The position numbers and the translations under genes were made by a program. The notes below the pieces were generated by a model, which had not been told where the DNA came from, ran no database searches, and worked only from the letters and a program-made list of their open reading frames with translations. Below, piece by piece: positions 8,394 through 16,409 of a stretch of DNA of 34,823 bases. Each line of letters starts with the position of its first letter. The stretch's first letter is position 1. This stretch comes from Bacteroidota bacterium (GTDB lineage Bacteria > Bacteroidota > Bacteroidia > Chitinophagales > Saprospiraceae), in the NCBI GenBank assembly GCA_016234735.1, contig JACRAN010000223.1, forward strand, positions 1-34,823, in the 5' to 3' direction.

Positions 8394-8875
8394 ATTTTTT
8401 TATTTTCAAAAACCAAAGTTACGAATCCTTTAGGTACTTCTAAAATTGTACTTCTGAATCGTGCAAACCAAAGCTCCTTGTCCCTCTCAGAAATAGAATA
8501 TCCAGGTTCACCTTCAGGAACAACTCTCATAAAATAAGCATCAATACCCTCCACTTCCCAATTGAAACTGTAAAACCGTTCAATTACTTTTTCTTTTAAA
8601 TCGAACACTCTGTAATCCAGCAGCGTCACCAAATCAATATCCTTCGGGTTCTCCTTCAACGTCACGAAACTGCCGCCCACCCACTGCTCAAACCACGGGA
8701 ACACCTCGCTTTGAAGCTGCGACAGGTATTTCAAGTAATTTTCAAAAAGCTGTTTGCGAATGGTTGACTTTGGAAAATCATGCACAAAACGCTGTTCCAT
8801 CGTTTCCAGGTCAACTTGGATCCCCTCGTGTGGGACGAGCAGCCCCTGCTTGTTGAATTCAAGTTTTTGTTCCAT
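8390..8875 (-). CDS. Minimal nucleotidyltransferase-like protein (DUF6932-like)
   Basis: A 161-residue protein. The centre carries VGGSFVT followed by NPKDIDLV, which reads as the GS...DxD metal-binding motif of the polymerase-beta nucleotidyltransferase fold, as in small DUF6932-type proteins. The N-terminal 60 residues are helical. The substrate is unknown; such proteins often modify RNA or proteins within toxin-antitoxin or defence pairs, but I cannot confirm that here. It is the first gene of a two-gene operon with the 75-residue protein, and it has its own promoter. Confidence 0.65.
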   Translation of the reverse strand: MEQKLEFNKQGLLVPHEGIQVDLETMEQRFVHDFPKSTIRKQLFENYLKYLSQLQSEVFPWFEQWVGGSFVTLKENPKDIDLVTLLDYRVFDLKEKVIERFYSFNWEVEGIDAYFMRVVPEGEPGYSISERDKELWFARFRSTILEVPKGFVTLVFENKKI

Positions 8876-8900
8876 TTTTCAATAGGGTTTTCTCACCACC

Positions 8901-8908
8901 CAAAAATA
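8901..8908 (-). promoter_or_regulatory. -7 promoter element of the nucleotidyltransferase pair
   Basis: On the minus strand this reads TATTTTTG, matching TAnnTTTG, 26 bases before the ATG at 8875. It lies in the T-rich tail of the terminator of the gene upstream, so the two signals are packed together. Confidence 0.45.
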
Positions 8909-8910
8909 CA

Positions 8911-8945
8911 AAAGCCCTTGAAAACACAGCATCTTCAAGGGCTTT
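8911..8945 (-). terminator. Intrinsic terminator of the GldM-like gene
   Basis: AAAGCCCTTGAA (8911-8922) pairs with TTCAAGGGCTTT (8934-8945); on the minus strand the stem is followed by TTTGTATTTTTG. It lies 18 bases beyond the stop codon at 8963. Confidence 0.75.
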
Positions 8946-8962
8946 CGCTTCGATTTCCCCGC

Positions 8963-9637
8963 TTATTTTATCCGAAAAAGAAGGCTGTTAAGTTGTCTCT
9001 GCTCAGTGGTGCCAGCCATTTTTGCCATGACCACCTGAAAGTAGTAGCGGTCGCCGGGAACGGCTTCGTTGACCAATTTTTTTGTCCGTTGGTTGAAGTC
9101 AGCCGAACCGTTCGGCACTTCGACCGGGTCGCCCATTTTAGGCACCCGGGTGAGGTTGAAGCTGGTGATTTCCAAAGCATTTCCTGGTAACTGGAAGCCA
9201 AGTCCGGTTGCTTTTTTGAACTGTTCAGGTGCCATTTCGCCATCCATTTTGACCTCCCCACCTTCCAGGTGGAGTACCGCCAATGGGTCTGGTAATCGCT
9301 GCACATCGAACTCAAAATTCTTGTACTGGAACGCCCCGTCCCCATGAACGGTCAGCGTCACCCTGCCCGGGTTTGTGGCAGTTACGTTGAACAATCCCTT
9401 GCCTATTTTTTCGATTTCCACTGCATCGCTGGCGAGGTAAACCTGCTCGTCGGGAATCCCATCTACCGTGATGTTGAGGTGGTTGGTGACACCAATGAAC
9501 AGGGTGTTCATCCTTTCAGTGGAGACCGTGATGGCGTTTTGTGCGGAAAGCTCCAATTGGCCAGCGGCGCAAAACCCAAAAGAAACGGTCATCAAAAACA
9601 GTTTGGAAGTGGAAAAAAAGCGATTGAAGTTCTTCAT
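8963..9637 (-). CDS. Orphan GldM C-terminal-like secreted protein
   Basis: A 224-residue protein with an N-terminal signal-like hydrophobic stretch (about 10-32). The remainder resembles only the periplasmic C-terminal region of GldM, the type IX secretion/gliding motor subunit: MNTLFIGVTNHLNITVDGIP, then VQRLPDPLAVL, then a C-terminal beta domain ending SLLFRIK. Full GldM is about 500 residues and starts with a membrane helix, so this is a stand-alone domain and not the motor protein. A role as a binding or accessory module of the T9SS trans-envelope channel is plausible but inferred. It follows the FAH-type gene by 64 bases and may be the last gene of that operon. Confidence 0.65.
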   Translation of the reverse strand: MKNFNRFFSTSKLFLMTVSFGFCAAGQLELSAQNAITVSTERMNTLFIGVTNHLNITVDGIPDEQVYLASDAVEIEKIGKGLFNVTATNPGRVTLTVHGDGAFQYKNFEFDVQRLPDPLAVLHLEGGEVKMDGEMAPEQFKKATGLGFQLPGNALEITSFNLTRVPKMGDPVEVPNGSADFNQRTKKLVNEAVPGDRYYFQVVMAKMAGTTEQRQLNSLLFRIK

Positions 9638-9701
9638 GAAAAATGATTTTTAGTGATGGAATGCTTTCATAACGAGTCATTTATGAAAAGAAACACCCGG
9701 T

Positions 9702-10559
9702 TCAAATGCCATAAGCCCTGGCCACCTGTCGCTGCTCACCCAGCCCTTCGATGCCCAATTCCACCACGTCGCCGGGCACCAGATAGCGGGGCGGTTTGAG
9801 GCCGAGGCCCACGCCGAACGGCGTTCCCGTCGTAATCACGTCGCCGGGCAGCAGCGTCATGAACTGGCTGAGGTGACTGATGACCGTCGGGATATTGAAC
9901 ACAAAATCGGACGTGTTGGAGTCCTGCATCGTCTCGCCGTTCACCGTCAGCCAGAGGCGCAGGTTGTGCGGGTCGGCGATTTCGTCGGGCGTGGCGAGCA
10001 CCGGGCCAAGCGGGGCGAAGGTATCACAACTTTTACCTTTCACCCACTGGCCGCTGCGTTCGAGTTGAAAACTGCGCTCGCTGTAATCGTTGTGGAGGCA
10101 GTACCCGGCCACGTAGTTCATCGCTTCCGGCACCTCCACGTAGCTGGCCCGCCTGCCGATGACCAGCGCCAATTCCACCTCCCAGTCTGTTTTTTCCGAA
10201 CCCTTCGGGATGATGAGTTCGTCGTTCGGGCCGCAGATGGCCGTCGTGGATTTGAAAAAAACGACCGGCTCCTTCGGCAACTCCATGCCGCTCTCTCGTG
10301 CGTGGGCGGCGTAGTTCAGGCCGATGCACACGATTTTGGAAGGCCGCCCGATGGGCGGACCGAGGCGGGTTTGCGGTGGAACCACCGGGCAGCCCGCCGC
10401 ATGTTTTTCGAGCCAGTCGGCCAGCCGTTCCAGGCCGTTTTTTTCAAAAAAACGCTCGTCGAAATCTTCGCCGAAGGCGCTGACATCCAGCCGTTTACCT
10501 TCCGAATTGAGGATGCCGGGCTGCTCGTGGCCGGGTTGGCCGAATCGTATCAGTTTCAT
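9702..10559 (-). CDS. Fumarylacetoacetate-hydrolase-family enzyme (probable 2,4-diketo-3-deoxy-sugar-acid hydrolase)
   Basis: A 285-residue FAH-fold protein. Visible signatures are CIGLNYAAHARESG (78-91), EPVVFFKS, the metal ligands Glu127 and Glu129 in DWEVELALVIG, Asp158 in HNDYSERSFQ, and TTGTPFGVGLG near the end. This subfamily includes ureidoglycolate lyase and 2,4-diketo-3-deoxy-L-fuconate/L-rhamnonate hydrolases. The adjacent SDR, mutarotase and FucP-type genes favour the last activity, which splits the diketo acid into pyruvate and a two- or three-carbon acid. It lies 18 bases after the SDR gene in the same operon. Confidence 0.8.
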   Translation of the reverse strand: MKLIRFGQPGHEQPGILNSEGKRLDVSAFGEDFDERFFEKNGLERLADWLEKHAAGCPVVPPQTRLGPPIGRPSKIVCIGLNYAAHARESGMELPKEPVVFFKSTTAICGPNDELIIPKGSEKTDWEVELALVIGRRASYVEVPEAMNYVAGYCLHNDYSERSFQLERSGQWVKGKSCDTFAPLGPVLATPDEIADPHNLRLWLTVNGETMQDSNTSDFVFNIPTVISHLSQFMTLLPGDVITTGTPFGVGLGLKPPRYLVPGDVVELGIEGLGEQRQVARAYGI

Positions 10560-10577
10560 GTTGTTTTTTTTGAAATT

Positions 10578-11351
10578 TCAAGGCCGCAGCCGGATGAACC
10601 CGCCATCCAACGGGTAGTCGCAGCCGGTGATGAACGCCGCTTCGTCGGAGCAGAGGAACAACGCCAGGCTGGCCACCTCCTCCGGGGTGCCCATGCGGCC
10701 GATGGGCTGCGTTTTGGCCAATTTTTCAAACATCTCCACCTCCCTGCCGGGGTAGTTTTTCGCCAAATAGCCGTCCACGAACGGCGTGTGGATGCGGGCG
10801 GGCGAGATGCAGTTGCAGCGGATGTTGTCGGCGAGGTAGTCCATCGCCACGGAGAGCGTCATGGTCAGCACCGCGCCCTTCGTCATCGAGTAGGCGAAGC
10901 GGTCGGGGATGCCGACGGAGGAGACGATGGAGGCCATGTTGAGGATGACGCCGCCGCCGTTTTTTTTGAAATGCGGCACGGTGGCGAGCATCGAATTGTA
11001 CACGCCCTTCACGTTCACCCGGTACATCCGGTCGAAATCCTCCTCGCTCGTTTTTTCCAGATTGCCGACGAAACCGATACCCGCATTGCAAACCAAAATA
11101 TGGATAACCTGCTGGTTTGCAATGTTTTGAATCACTTCGACGACTTGCTGCTGGTGGCTCACGTCGCAGGCATGGGCGGTCGCCTGGCCGCCTTCGGAAC
11201 GGATGTCTGCAGCGGCGTTTTCTGCCTCCTCCGGCTTCAGGTCGAGCAGGTGGACCTGCGCCCCCTCCGCTGCAAACCGTCGGGCGATGGCCAACCCGAT
11301 GCCGCTGGCACTGCCGGTGACGAGGGCTGTTTTGTTTTCGAGTCTTTTCAT
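10578..11351 (-). CDS. SDR-family dehydrogenase (probable 2-keto-3-deoxy-L-fuconate/rhamnonate dehydrogenase)
   Basis: A 257-residue classical short-chain dehydrogenase. It shows the NAD(P)-binding TGSASGIG (12-19), CNAG (88-91), catalytic Asn113/114 region, Ser141, and the Tyr154-x3-Lys158 pair in YSMTK, plus the C-terminal PLDGGFI typical of the family. Asp37 in LLDLK after the second strand suggests NAD+ over NADP+. Its ATG overlaps the mutarotase stop codon by four bases (ATGA), and the FAH hydrolase follows, so it likely oxidises a 2-keto-3-deoxy sugar acid. Substrate is inferred from context, since SDR sequences alone do not define it. Confidence 0.8.
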   Translation of the reverse strand: MKRLENKTALVTGSASGIGLAIARRFAAEGAQVHLLDLKPEEAENAAADIRSEGGQATAHACDVSHQQQVVEVIQNIANQQVIHILVCNAGIGFVGNLEKTSEEDFDRMYRVNVKGVYNSMLATVPHFKKNGGGVILNMASIVSSVGIPDRFAYSMTKGAVLTMTLSVAMDYLADNIRCNCISPARIHTPFVDGYLAKNYPGREVEMFEKLAKTQPIGRMGTPEEVASLALFLCSDEAAFITGCDYPLDGGFIRLRP

Positions 11352-11686
11352 TTTTTAAGTTCAAAGATCTTTTCCATCCGCACCCATTTTTCGCCCGGCT
11401 TTGCCCACGGCAGCGGCTGCTGGAACTTCCACATCAGTTCTTCCCACGCCTCCACACGAAGGTTGGCGGCATCGGCGGCGGCTTTTTTTTCAAACGAAAA
11501 ATCGTCGCCCACCTCCATCACCATGAACAAGCGGTTGCCCGTGCGGTAGATTTCGAGCGCCTCGATGCCCGCCGCTTGGATGCTCTCCAAAATCTCCGGC
11601 CACACGCCACCGGGGGCGTGCCAGCGCTCGTATTCTGCGATGAGCGCCGGGTCGTCTTTCAGGTCGAGGGCAAAACAGTATTTCAT
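11348..11686 (-). CDS. L-rhamnose/L-fucose mutarotase
   Basis: A 112-residue protein of the RhaM-like ferredoxin-fold mutarotase family, which interconverts sugar anomers before the first catabolic enzyme. Seen directly: Tyr19 and His23 in EYERWHAPGGVWPEI, matching the Tyr/His pair of RhaM, and the GNRLFMVMEV strand. Length is normal. The family covers rhamnose and fucose; the FucP-type transporter in the operon favours fucose. It is translationally coupled to the following SDR gene. Confidence 0.85.
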   Translation of the reverse strand: MKYCFALDLKDDPALIAEYERWHAPGGVWPEILESIQAAGIEALEIYRTGNRLFMVMEVGDDFSFEKKAAADAANLRVEAWEELMWKFQQPLPWAKPGEKWVRMEKIFELKK

Positions 11687-11697
11687 TTTTGAGATGT

Positions 11698-11775
11698 TAG
11701 ACGGAAGACTTTAGACCTTAGAAAGCAGTGTGTGGCAACACTGGGGGCCATCTAAAGTCTAAAATCTAAAGTCTA
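11698..11775. repeat. Inverted repeat built of TCTAAAG-type units
   Basis: TCTAAAGTCT at 11751-11760 is the exact complement of AGACTTTAGA at 11706-11715, and a second copy lies at 11765-11775. A nested CAGTGT/ACACTG hairpin is inside (11726-11743). The repeat includes the TAG stop codon (11773-11775, minus strand) of the lipoprotein gene and ends before the mutarotase start. It matches the junction elements in the dcw cluster. Confidence 0.8.
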
Positions 11776-12480
11776 TTTTTCCAAAAGCGCTGGGCAATCC
11801 TCCAAAGCGATATTGAATTTCCCAGACTTGCATTGCTTGATGATTTTCACTTTCCGCACACCCTCGTCGTCGCCGAGGCGGATGCTGAAATGGCAGTTTT
11901 CGGAATCCAAAAGATACTCGGAGGCTGGGTAGCTGGTGCCCGTTTCCTCGTCCTCGTCGATTTCGCTGGCAAGCACGAAGCCGGGGTGGAGGTCGGCCTT
12001 GCCAACAAGCTGGTCAACGGTTTCTTTGCCTTTCCGCAGTTCAAAATTGAACTCCAGCGTCGAGTAGTTGACCCTCGCCACGTCGAGGGAGTAGAGGTAG
12101 CCGCCCTTCATCGCCACGAAGTTCGTCCATTTGCCTGTGGGCAAATCCATCGGGAAAGCGAAGGTGTCGGTTTTCTCCAAAATGAGCAGGCTGTCGGCCA
12201 GTTCGATGTTTCGGGCAAGGCCGCAGGTGGTCAGCCGTTGCAGGAATTCCTTCGAGTAGTCCAAGTCGTTTTTTACGGAAATTTTGGCGGGCGGACCACT
12301 GGCGGACGGATCGGGGTTTTCATCGGAAACAACGGCCTCGTTGCCCATCAGTGCTGTGTCGGCCAGCAGGCTGTCGAGGGCGGGGCTGCTGGTTTGGGGC
12401 TTTTTTCCCATTCGGTTTTCGCAAGAAAATAGCATGACCCAACAAGCGGCACAGAAACCAATGGCTTTGATTTTTTTCAT
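11773..12480 (-). CDS. Putative lipoprotein of unknown function
   Basis: A 235-residue protein. It starts with a lipoprotein signal: basic MKKIK, a hydrophobic stretch and a lipobox-like LFSC with Cys20, followed by Glu-Asn. A Pro/Ser/Asp-rich linker (about 25-70) leads to a globular part with no family I recognise. It lies between the FucP-type symporter (42 bases upstream) and the mutarotase, so it is probably co-transcribed with the sugar genes. A role at the envelope in that pathway is possible but not shown by the sequence. Confidence 0.75.
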   Translation of the reverse strand: MKKIKAIGFCAACWVMLFSCENRMGKKPQTSSPALDSLLADTALMGNEAVVSDENPDPSASGPPAKISVKNDLDYSKEFLQRLTTCGLARNIELADSLLILEKTDTFAFPMDLPTGKWTNFVAMKGGYLYSLDVARVNYSTLEFNFELRKGKETVDQLVGKADLHPGFVLASEIDEDEETGTSYPASEYLLDSENCHFSIRLGDDEGVRKVKIIKQCKSGKFNIALEDCPALLEK

Positions 12481-12521
12481 AAAAAATGGCTATAAAATCA
12501 TGCTTGGTACTCAAGTCAAAA

Positions 12522-13715
12522 CTATTTCAATTGTGACCCCCTGAAACCATACCATGCGATGTAGGCGAACATGATGGTGGGTAGGATGAACGCCGTGGCC
12601 ATTGAGCTTTGGTCGGCGACATAGCCCATGATGGGCGGGAAAACCGCCCCACCGACGATGCCCATGATGATGTACGACGAGCCGTTTTTGGTGAATTTGC
12701 CCAAGTCCTTGACCCCCAGTGCAAAAATGGTGGGGAAGGTGATGCTTTGGAACAGGTAAAATGCCATCAATGCCCCAACCGATATTTTGCCAAAATGCCC
12801 GGTAACAACGAGCAGGAGCGCCACGATGGAAACGCAGTAGTACCCCAGCATTTTGTGCGGCTGTACATACCGCATGAGGAGGGTGCCGAGGAACCGTCCG
12901 GCCATGAAAATGACCATGCCGATCGCTTGCAGGAAGGACGCATCCTGGTTGCTGATGCCCAGCGTTTCGGTGGTGTAGTTGATGAAAAAGCCCCAGATAC
13001 AGCACTGTGCGCCCACATTGAGGAATTGTGCCAGCACTGCGAACGCAAATTGCCGGTGTTGCCAGAGTTTTTTGCCGATGTGGGTATGCTGGTCAGCCAC
13101 CAGCGTTTCCTCTTCGACTTCGGGCATGGGGGTGAAATAAAACAGCAGGGCCACCAGCAATACCACTGCTCCCACTATCAGGTAGGGTAGCTGCACAGAC
13201 CTGAATCCATCGGCCACAGAATGTGAGGTAGCGGCAAAAACGAACAACCCACCGACCAGTGGCCCTGTGATAACCCCGACTCCATTGAACGATTGCGCCA
13301 AGTTGAGCCGCTGCTCGGAATTTTCACGAGGGCCAAGCACGGTCGCGTATGGGTTGGCCGCAGTTTCGAGGAAGGCCAGCCCGCAAGCAAGTATGAACAG
13401 GGCGACCAGGAAAAAGCTCCACGACTGCGCCTCGCTGGCCGGATAAACCAAAAAAGCACCGCCTGCGTACAGGAGCAGACCGGCTATGATGCCTTTTTTG
13501 TAACCGAATTTTTTCATGAAAAAACCGGCAGGGAGCGCCATCAAGAAGTAAGCACCGAAGGTGGCCACCTGCACCCACGCCGATTCGGCGATGCTGATGT
13601 TCAGGACTTCCTGGAAGTGCTTGTTCAGCACGTCCAACATGCTGATGGCAAAACCCCAGAGGAAAAACAGGCTCGTGACGAGGGCGAACGGGAGGAGGTA
13701 CTTGTTTTTTGACAT
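12522..13715 (-). CDS. fucP: FucP-type sugar:H+ symporter (MFS)
   Basis: A 397-residue major facilitator with about 12 membrane segments. It carries family signatures of the L-fucose permease: FALVTSLFFLWGFAISMLDV near the N-terminus, GAYFLMALPAGFFMKKFGYK, FLETAANPYATVLGP and RLNLAQSFNGVGVITGPLVG. It imports L-fucose or a similar sugar into the cytoplasm with a proton. The subfamily also contains glucose/galactose transporters, so the specificity rests partly on the mutarotase, SDR and FAH genes downstream. It is the first gene of the minus-strand operon. Confidence 0.85.
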   Translation of the reverse strand: MSKNKYLLPFALVTSLFFLWGFAISMLDVLNKHFQEVLNISIAESAWVQVATFGAYFLMALPAGFFMKKFGYKKGIIAGLLLYAGGAFLVYPASEAQSWSFFLVALFILACGLAFLETAANPYATVLGPRENSEQRLNLAQSFNGVGVITGPLVGGLFVFAATSHSVADGFRSVQLPYLIVGAVVLLVALLFYFTPMPEVEEETLVADQHTHIGKKLWQHRQFAFAVLAQFLNVGAQCCIWGFFINYTTETLGISNQDASFLQAIGMVIFMAGRFLGTLLMRYVQPHKMLGYYCVSIVALLLVVTGHFGKISVGALMAFYLFQSITFPTIFALGVKDLGKFTKNGSSYIIMGIVGGAVFPPIMGYVADQSSMATAFILPTIMFAYIAWYGFRGSQLK

Positions 13716-13781
13716 CGGTTGGCGGTTCGTTTGTTGAAGGTGCCAAGGTAGCGTTTTCCCAAAATAAAAAAACTGGTCCGT

Positions 13782-14618
13782 TCAGCGCAATACCTCCGGG
13801 TTGCGTAGCCACAGGTCACGTTGCGGGAACGGGACCTGTACCTTGTTTTCCCGGAACAGGCGGTCGATGGTCAGCCGGATGTCGCTCTTCACGTTCTCGA
13901 TGCGGAAGAATTCTTCGGTGAAAAAAAGCAGTTCAAACTCAAGGGACGAGTCGCCAAAATTTTTGAATTGTACCAATGGCACCGGGTCCTTCAAAACCTT
14001 TGGGTGCTTCTTTGCCGCCTGGATGAGCAGGTTGCCGACCAGCTTGAGGTCGGAGCCGTAGGCCACGCCCACCATGATGTTGAATCGGGTGGGGGATTCG
14101 TTGTGGCTCCAGTTGGTCACTTTATCGACGACCAATTTCGAGTTGGGCACGAGGATGCTCACCCGGTCACGGGTCTCCATTTTCGAGGTGCGCAGGCCGA
14201 TTTCGTTCACCCTGGCCACCGTGCCATCGAGTTCGACGATGTCGCCGACCTCCACCGTGCCCTCCACGAGGATGACGATGCCGGAGATCAGGTCCTTGAA
14301 CGTGTCCTGCAAGCCCAGCCCGATGCCCACCAGCAGTGCCGCCGAGCTGGCCCAGATCATCGAGCTGATACCAAAAGTTTCGAGGATGGCGAACACCGCC
14401 AGCACCCAGATGATGTAGCCCAAAAATTGGCGCAGCGCCGCCTGCCTGCCGAGGTCCACTTGTTTCCTTCGGAAATAGCGGCCCAGCATCACCTGGTTGA
14501 GGAACCAGATGGAAACTTTGGCCACCGCCAGAATCAGGATGGCCGCCAGGATGTCGGCCACCGTGAGCTTGAATTTGCCGATTTGAACGTACAGCTCAAG
14601 AAATTCTTTGAAATCCAT
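13782..14618 (-). CDS. MscS-family mechanosensitive channel
   Basis: A 278-residue small-conductance mechanosensitive channel. The ATG at 14618 (MDFKEFLELYVQIG) is preferred over one at 14654, which would overlap the -7 element. Three membrane helices are visible (about 20-40, 60-85, 88-115). The pore helix follows with small residues and GIGLGLQDTFKDLISGIVIL, and then the cytoplasmic beta domain with VGDIVELDGTVARVNEIGLR. It releases osmolytes on hypo-osmotic shock. It stands alone and is divergent from the GWxTD gene. Confidence 0.9.
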   Translation of the reverse strand: MDFKEFLELYVQIGKFKLTVADILAAILILAVAKVSIWFLNQVMLGRYFRRKQVDLGRQAALRQFLGYIIWVLAVFAILETFGISSMIWASSAALLVGIGLGLQDTFKDLISGIVILVEGTVEVGDIVELDGTVARVNEIGLRTSKMETRDRVSILVPNSKLVVDKVTNWSHNESPTRFNIMVGVAYGSDLKLVGNLLIQAAKKHPKVLKDPVPLVQFKNFGDSSLEFELLFFTEEFFRIENVKSDIRLTIDRLFRENKVQVPFPQRDLWLRNPEVLR

Positions 14619-14642
14619 GTTGCAAATTTGTTGATCCGGTGG

Positions 14643-14650
14643 CAAAAATA
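14643..14650 (-). promoter_or_regulatory. -7 promoter element of the mscS-like gene
   Basis: On the minus strand TATTTTTG matches TAnnTTTG, 25 bases before the ATG at 14618. Confidence 0.45.
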
Positions 14651-14708
14651 GCAACTCTGTTTTGGCAGAGCCACCTTCTGGCGTAACTTACATCTTTTAA
14701 AAATTCCG

Positions 14709-14716
14709 TACTTTTG
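14709..14716 (+). promoter_or_regulatory. -7 promoter element of the GWxTD gene
   Basis: TACTTTTG matches TAnnTTTG, 53 bases before the ATG at 14769. The identical octamer occurs before hutU, mraZ and the S8 protease gene. Confidence 0.5.
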
Positions 14717-14768
14717 GTTTCCTAAAAATGAGAGCGTCCCAAAGCAATTCACTTTAAAATATCAAGCA

Positions 14769-16247
14769 ATGAAAAACTCAAACTTGTTTTTTTCCCTCCT
14801 CATTTTACTGTCGGCGGCCACGCTGCGGGCACAGTCGGGCATGGATGCCAACATTTCCTACGCCACTTTCAAAAGCGACGATGGCGGCTACATCGAGGTC
14901 TATCTGCACGTGGTGGGCACGTCGGTGGAGTTCATGCCGGTGACGGACAGCACCAAACGGGCGGTGGTGGACGTGGTCGTGCTGTTCAAGCAAGGCGAAC
15001 AAATCGTGAAGTTCGACAAGTACCGCCTGAGCAGCCCGCCGTCGGCTGCCCCCGCCGATTTTGTCGATGTGAAGCGCTACGCACTCGCCAACGGCAGCTA
15101 CCAAATCGAAGTTTCCGTGGACGACACCTACCGGATCGGCAACTCCAAGCGGTACGATTCGGCCTTCTCCGTCAACTACGACCAGCAAACGCTGGCGCAA
15201 TCCGACATTCAATTGGTAGCATCCATGAAACTGGCCCCCCCTGGCTCCGAAAACAATCCGATGGCCAAAGGTGGCTACCTGTTCGAGCCGTTGTCCTCCA
15301 ATTTTTACGACAAGTACGACGAGCTGCTGCTGTTTTACCATGAAATCTACAATGCCGACAAGGCCGTCGGAGCGGATTACCTGCTTTCTTTTTTCATTGA
15401 CAACGCCGACACCAAAGACAAGGCGGAGGCCATCTCCATGTCGCACAAACGCAAGCAGGCAGAGCCGGTCACCGCATCGATGCAGCAAATCGACATCCGC
15501 CAGTTGCCCAGTGGCAACTACCACCTCGTCGTGGAGCTTAGCAACCGGGACCGCCAGCTTCTCAGCCAGAAGTCCATCACCTTCCAGCGGAGCAACCCCT
15601 ACCTCCATGTTTCACAGGAAGAAATTGCATCGGGGAACATGAGCCTGGCGGAAGAATTTGTCGGCAAACTGAGCGAGCAGGACCTCGTGTACGGCCTCAA
15701 GGCCATCATCATGCAGGTGGACAAGTCCGATGGCGAGCACGTAAAAACGATTACCAGCGAACGCAACGTGAATGCGATGCGGCTGTACCTGTTTTCCTAC
15801 TGGGCCAAACAAAGCCCGACCAACCCGGAAGCCGCCTACGAAGCCTACATGAAAGTGGCCCGGCAAATCGACGAAAACTTCAACAACGGCTTCGGCTACG
15901 GCTTCGAGACCGACCGGGGGTACGTCTTTTTAAAATACGGGGCACCGTCCAACACGGTTTTCGAGGAAAACGAGCCGAGCGCCCCGCCGTATGAAATCTG
16001 GTTTTACAATCAATTCCCGATGACTGGCCAAAACAATGTGAAGTTCCTGTTTTACAACCCCTCGCTCGTCACCAACGGCCATGTGCTGCTGCACTCCACC
16101 GCACGGGGCGAGGTGAACAACCCCCGATGGGAAGTGGACCTGTACCGCGACGCTCCGATGGAGGTCGAAAACAACGACTACATCGATGGCACCCGAATGC
16201 AGTCCAACACGGGTCGGCAAGCACGCCGGTTGTTTGAAAGTTATTAG
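14769..16247 (+). CDS. GWxTD-domain exported protein
   Basis: A 492-residue protein with a signal peptide (1-21, ending LRAQ). Residues 25-290 form a beta-rich region with repeated extracellular-like strands. The C-terminal part contains GFGYGFETDRGYVFLKYGAP, a variant of the GWxTDRGxxxxxYGxP motif that names the family; Trp is replaced by Gly-Phe-type residues here. Family members are common in Bacteroidota and Acidobacteriota and lack an assigned function. It has its own promoter and a terminator-like hairpin about 100 bases beyond its stop. Confidence 0.75.
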   Translation: MKNSNLFFSLLILLSAATLRAQSGMDANISYATFKSDDGGYIEVYLHVVGTSVEFMPVTDSTKRAVVDVVVLFKQGEQIVKFDKYRLSSPPSAAPADFVDVKRYALANGSYQIEVSVDDTYRIGNSKRYDSAFSVNYDQQTLAQSDIQLVASMKLAPPGSENNPMAKGGYLFEPLSSNFYDKYDELLLFYHEIYNADKAVGADYLLSFFIDNADTKDKAEAISMSHKRKQAEPVTASMQQIDIRQLPSGNYHLVVELSNRDRQLLSQKSITFQRSNPYLHVSQEEIASGNMSLAEEFVGKLSEQDLVYGLKAIIMQVDKSDGEHVKTITSERNVNAMRLYLFSYWAKQSPTNPEAAYEAYMKVARQIDENFNNGFGYGFETDRGYVFLKYGAPSNTVFEENEPSAPPYEIWFYNQFPMTGQNNVKFLFYNPSLVTNGHVLLHSTARGEVNNPRWEVDLYRDAPMEVENNDYIDGTRMQSNTGRQARRLFESY

Positions 16248-16316
16248 GAGCGGTATTATTTTTATCAAAAACGCAAAAGTTTTCCCCCGGCACCTGTTCA
16301 AAAACAGGACATCTTG

Positions 16317-16324
16317 TAACTTTG
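16317..16324 (+). promoter_or_regulatory. -7 promoter element upstream of the glycosyltransferase
   Basis: TAACTTTG matches TAnnTTTG. It lies between the GWxTD stop and the hairpin at 16347-16389, so that hairpin would be in the leader of the glycosyltransferase transcript. Confidence 0.4.
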
Positions 16325-16346
16325 CCTGACTTTCGACCCAACAAAC

Positions 16347-16391
16347 AAAACAGAGGTGATGCCAACCTATTCGGCCTCACCTCTGTTTTTT
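16347..16391 (+). terminator. Terminator-like hairpin ahead of the glycosyltransferase
   Basis: AAAACAGAGGTGA (16347-16359) pairs perfectly with TCACCTCTGTTTT (16377-16389), followed by more T. It can end GWxTD transcripts. Because a promoter-like element lies upstream at 16317, it may also act as an attenuator in the leader of the next gene. It covers the ATG at 16356, which argues against that start. Confidence 0.65.
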
Positions 16392-16409
16392 GTTCCAAAA
16401 TATCACCTG

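Noticed and set aside
9664-9690. Terminator after the FAH gene
   Set aside because: TTTCATAA/TTATGAAA can pair, but the stem is short and AT-only with no following T-run, so read-through into the GldM-like gene seems as likely.
9873-11549. 558-codon open frame on the plus strand across the FAH, SDR and mutarotase genes
   Set aside because: It is the GC-driven shadow of three clear enzymes on the other strand. Its translation is low-complexity in His, Val and Arg and has no motif.
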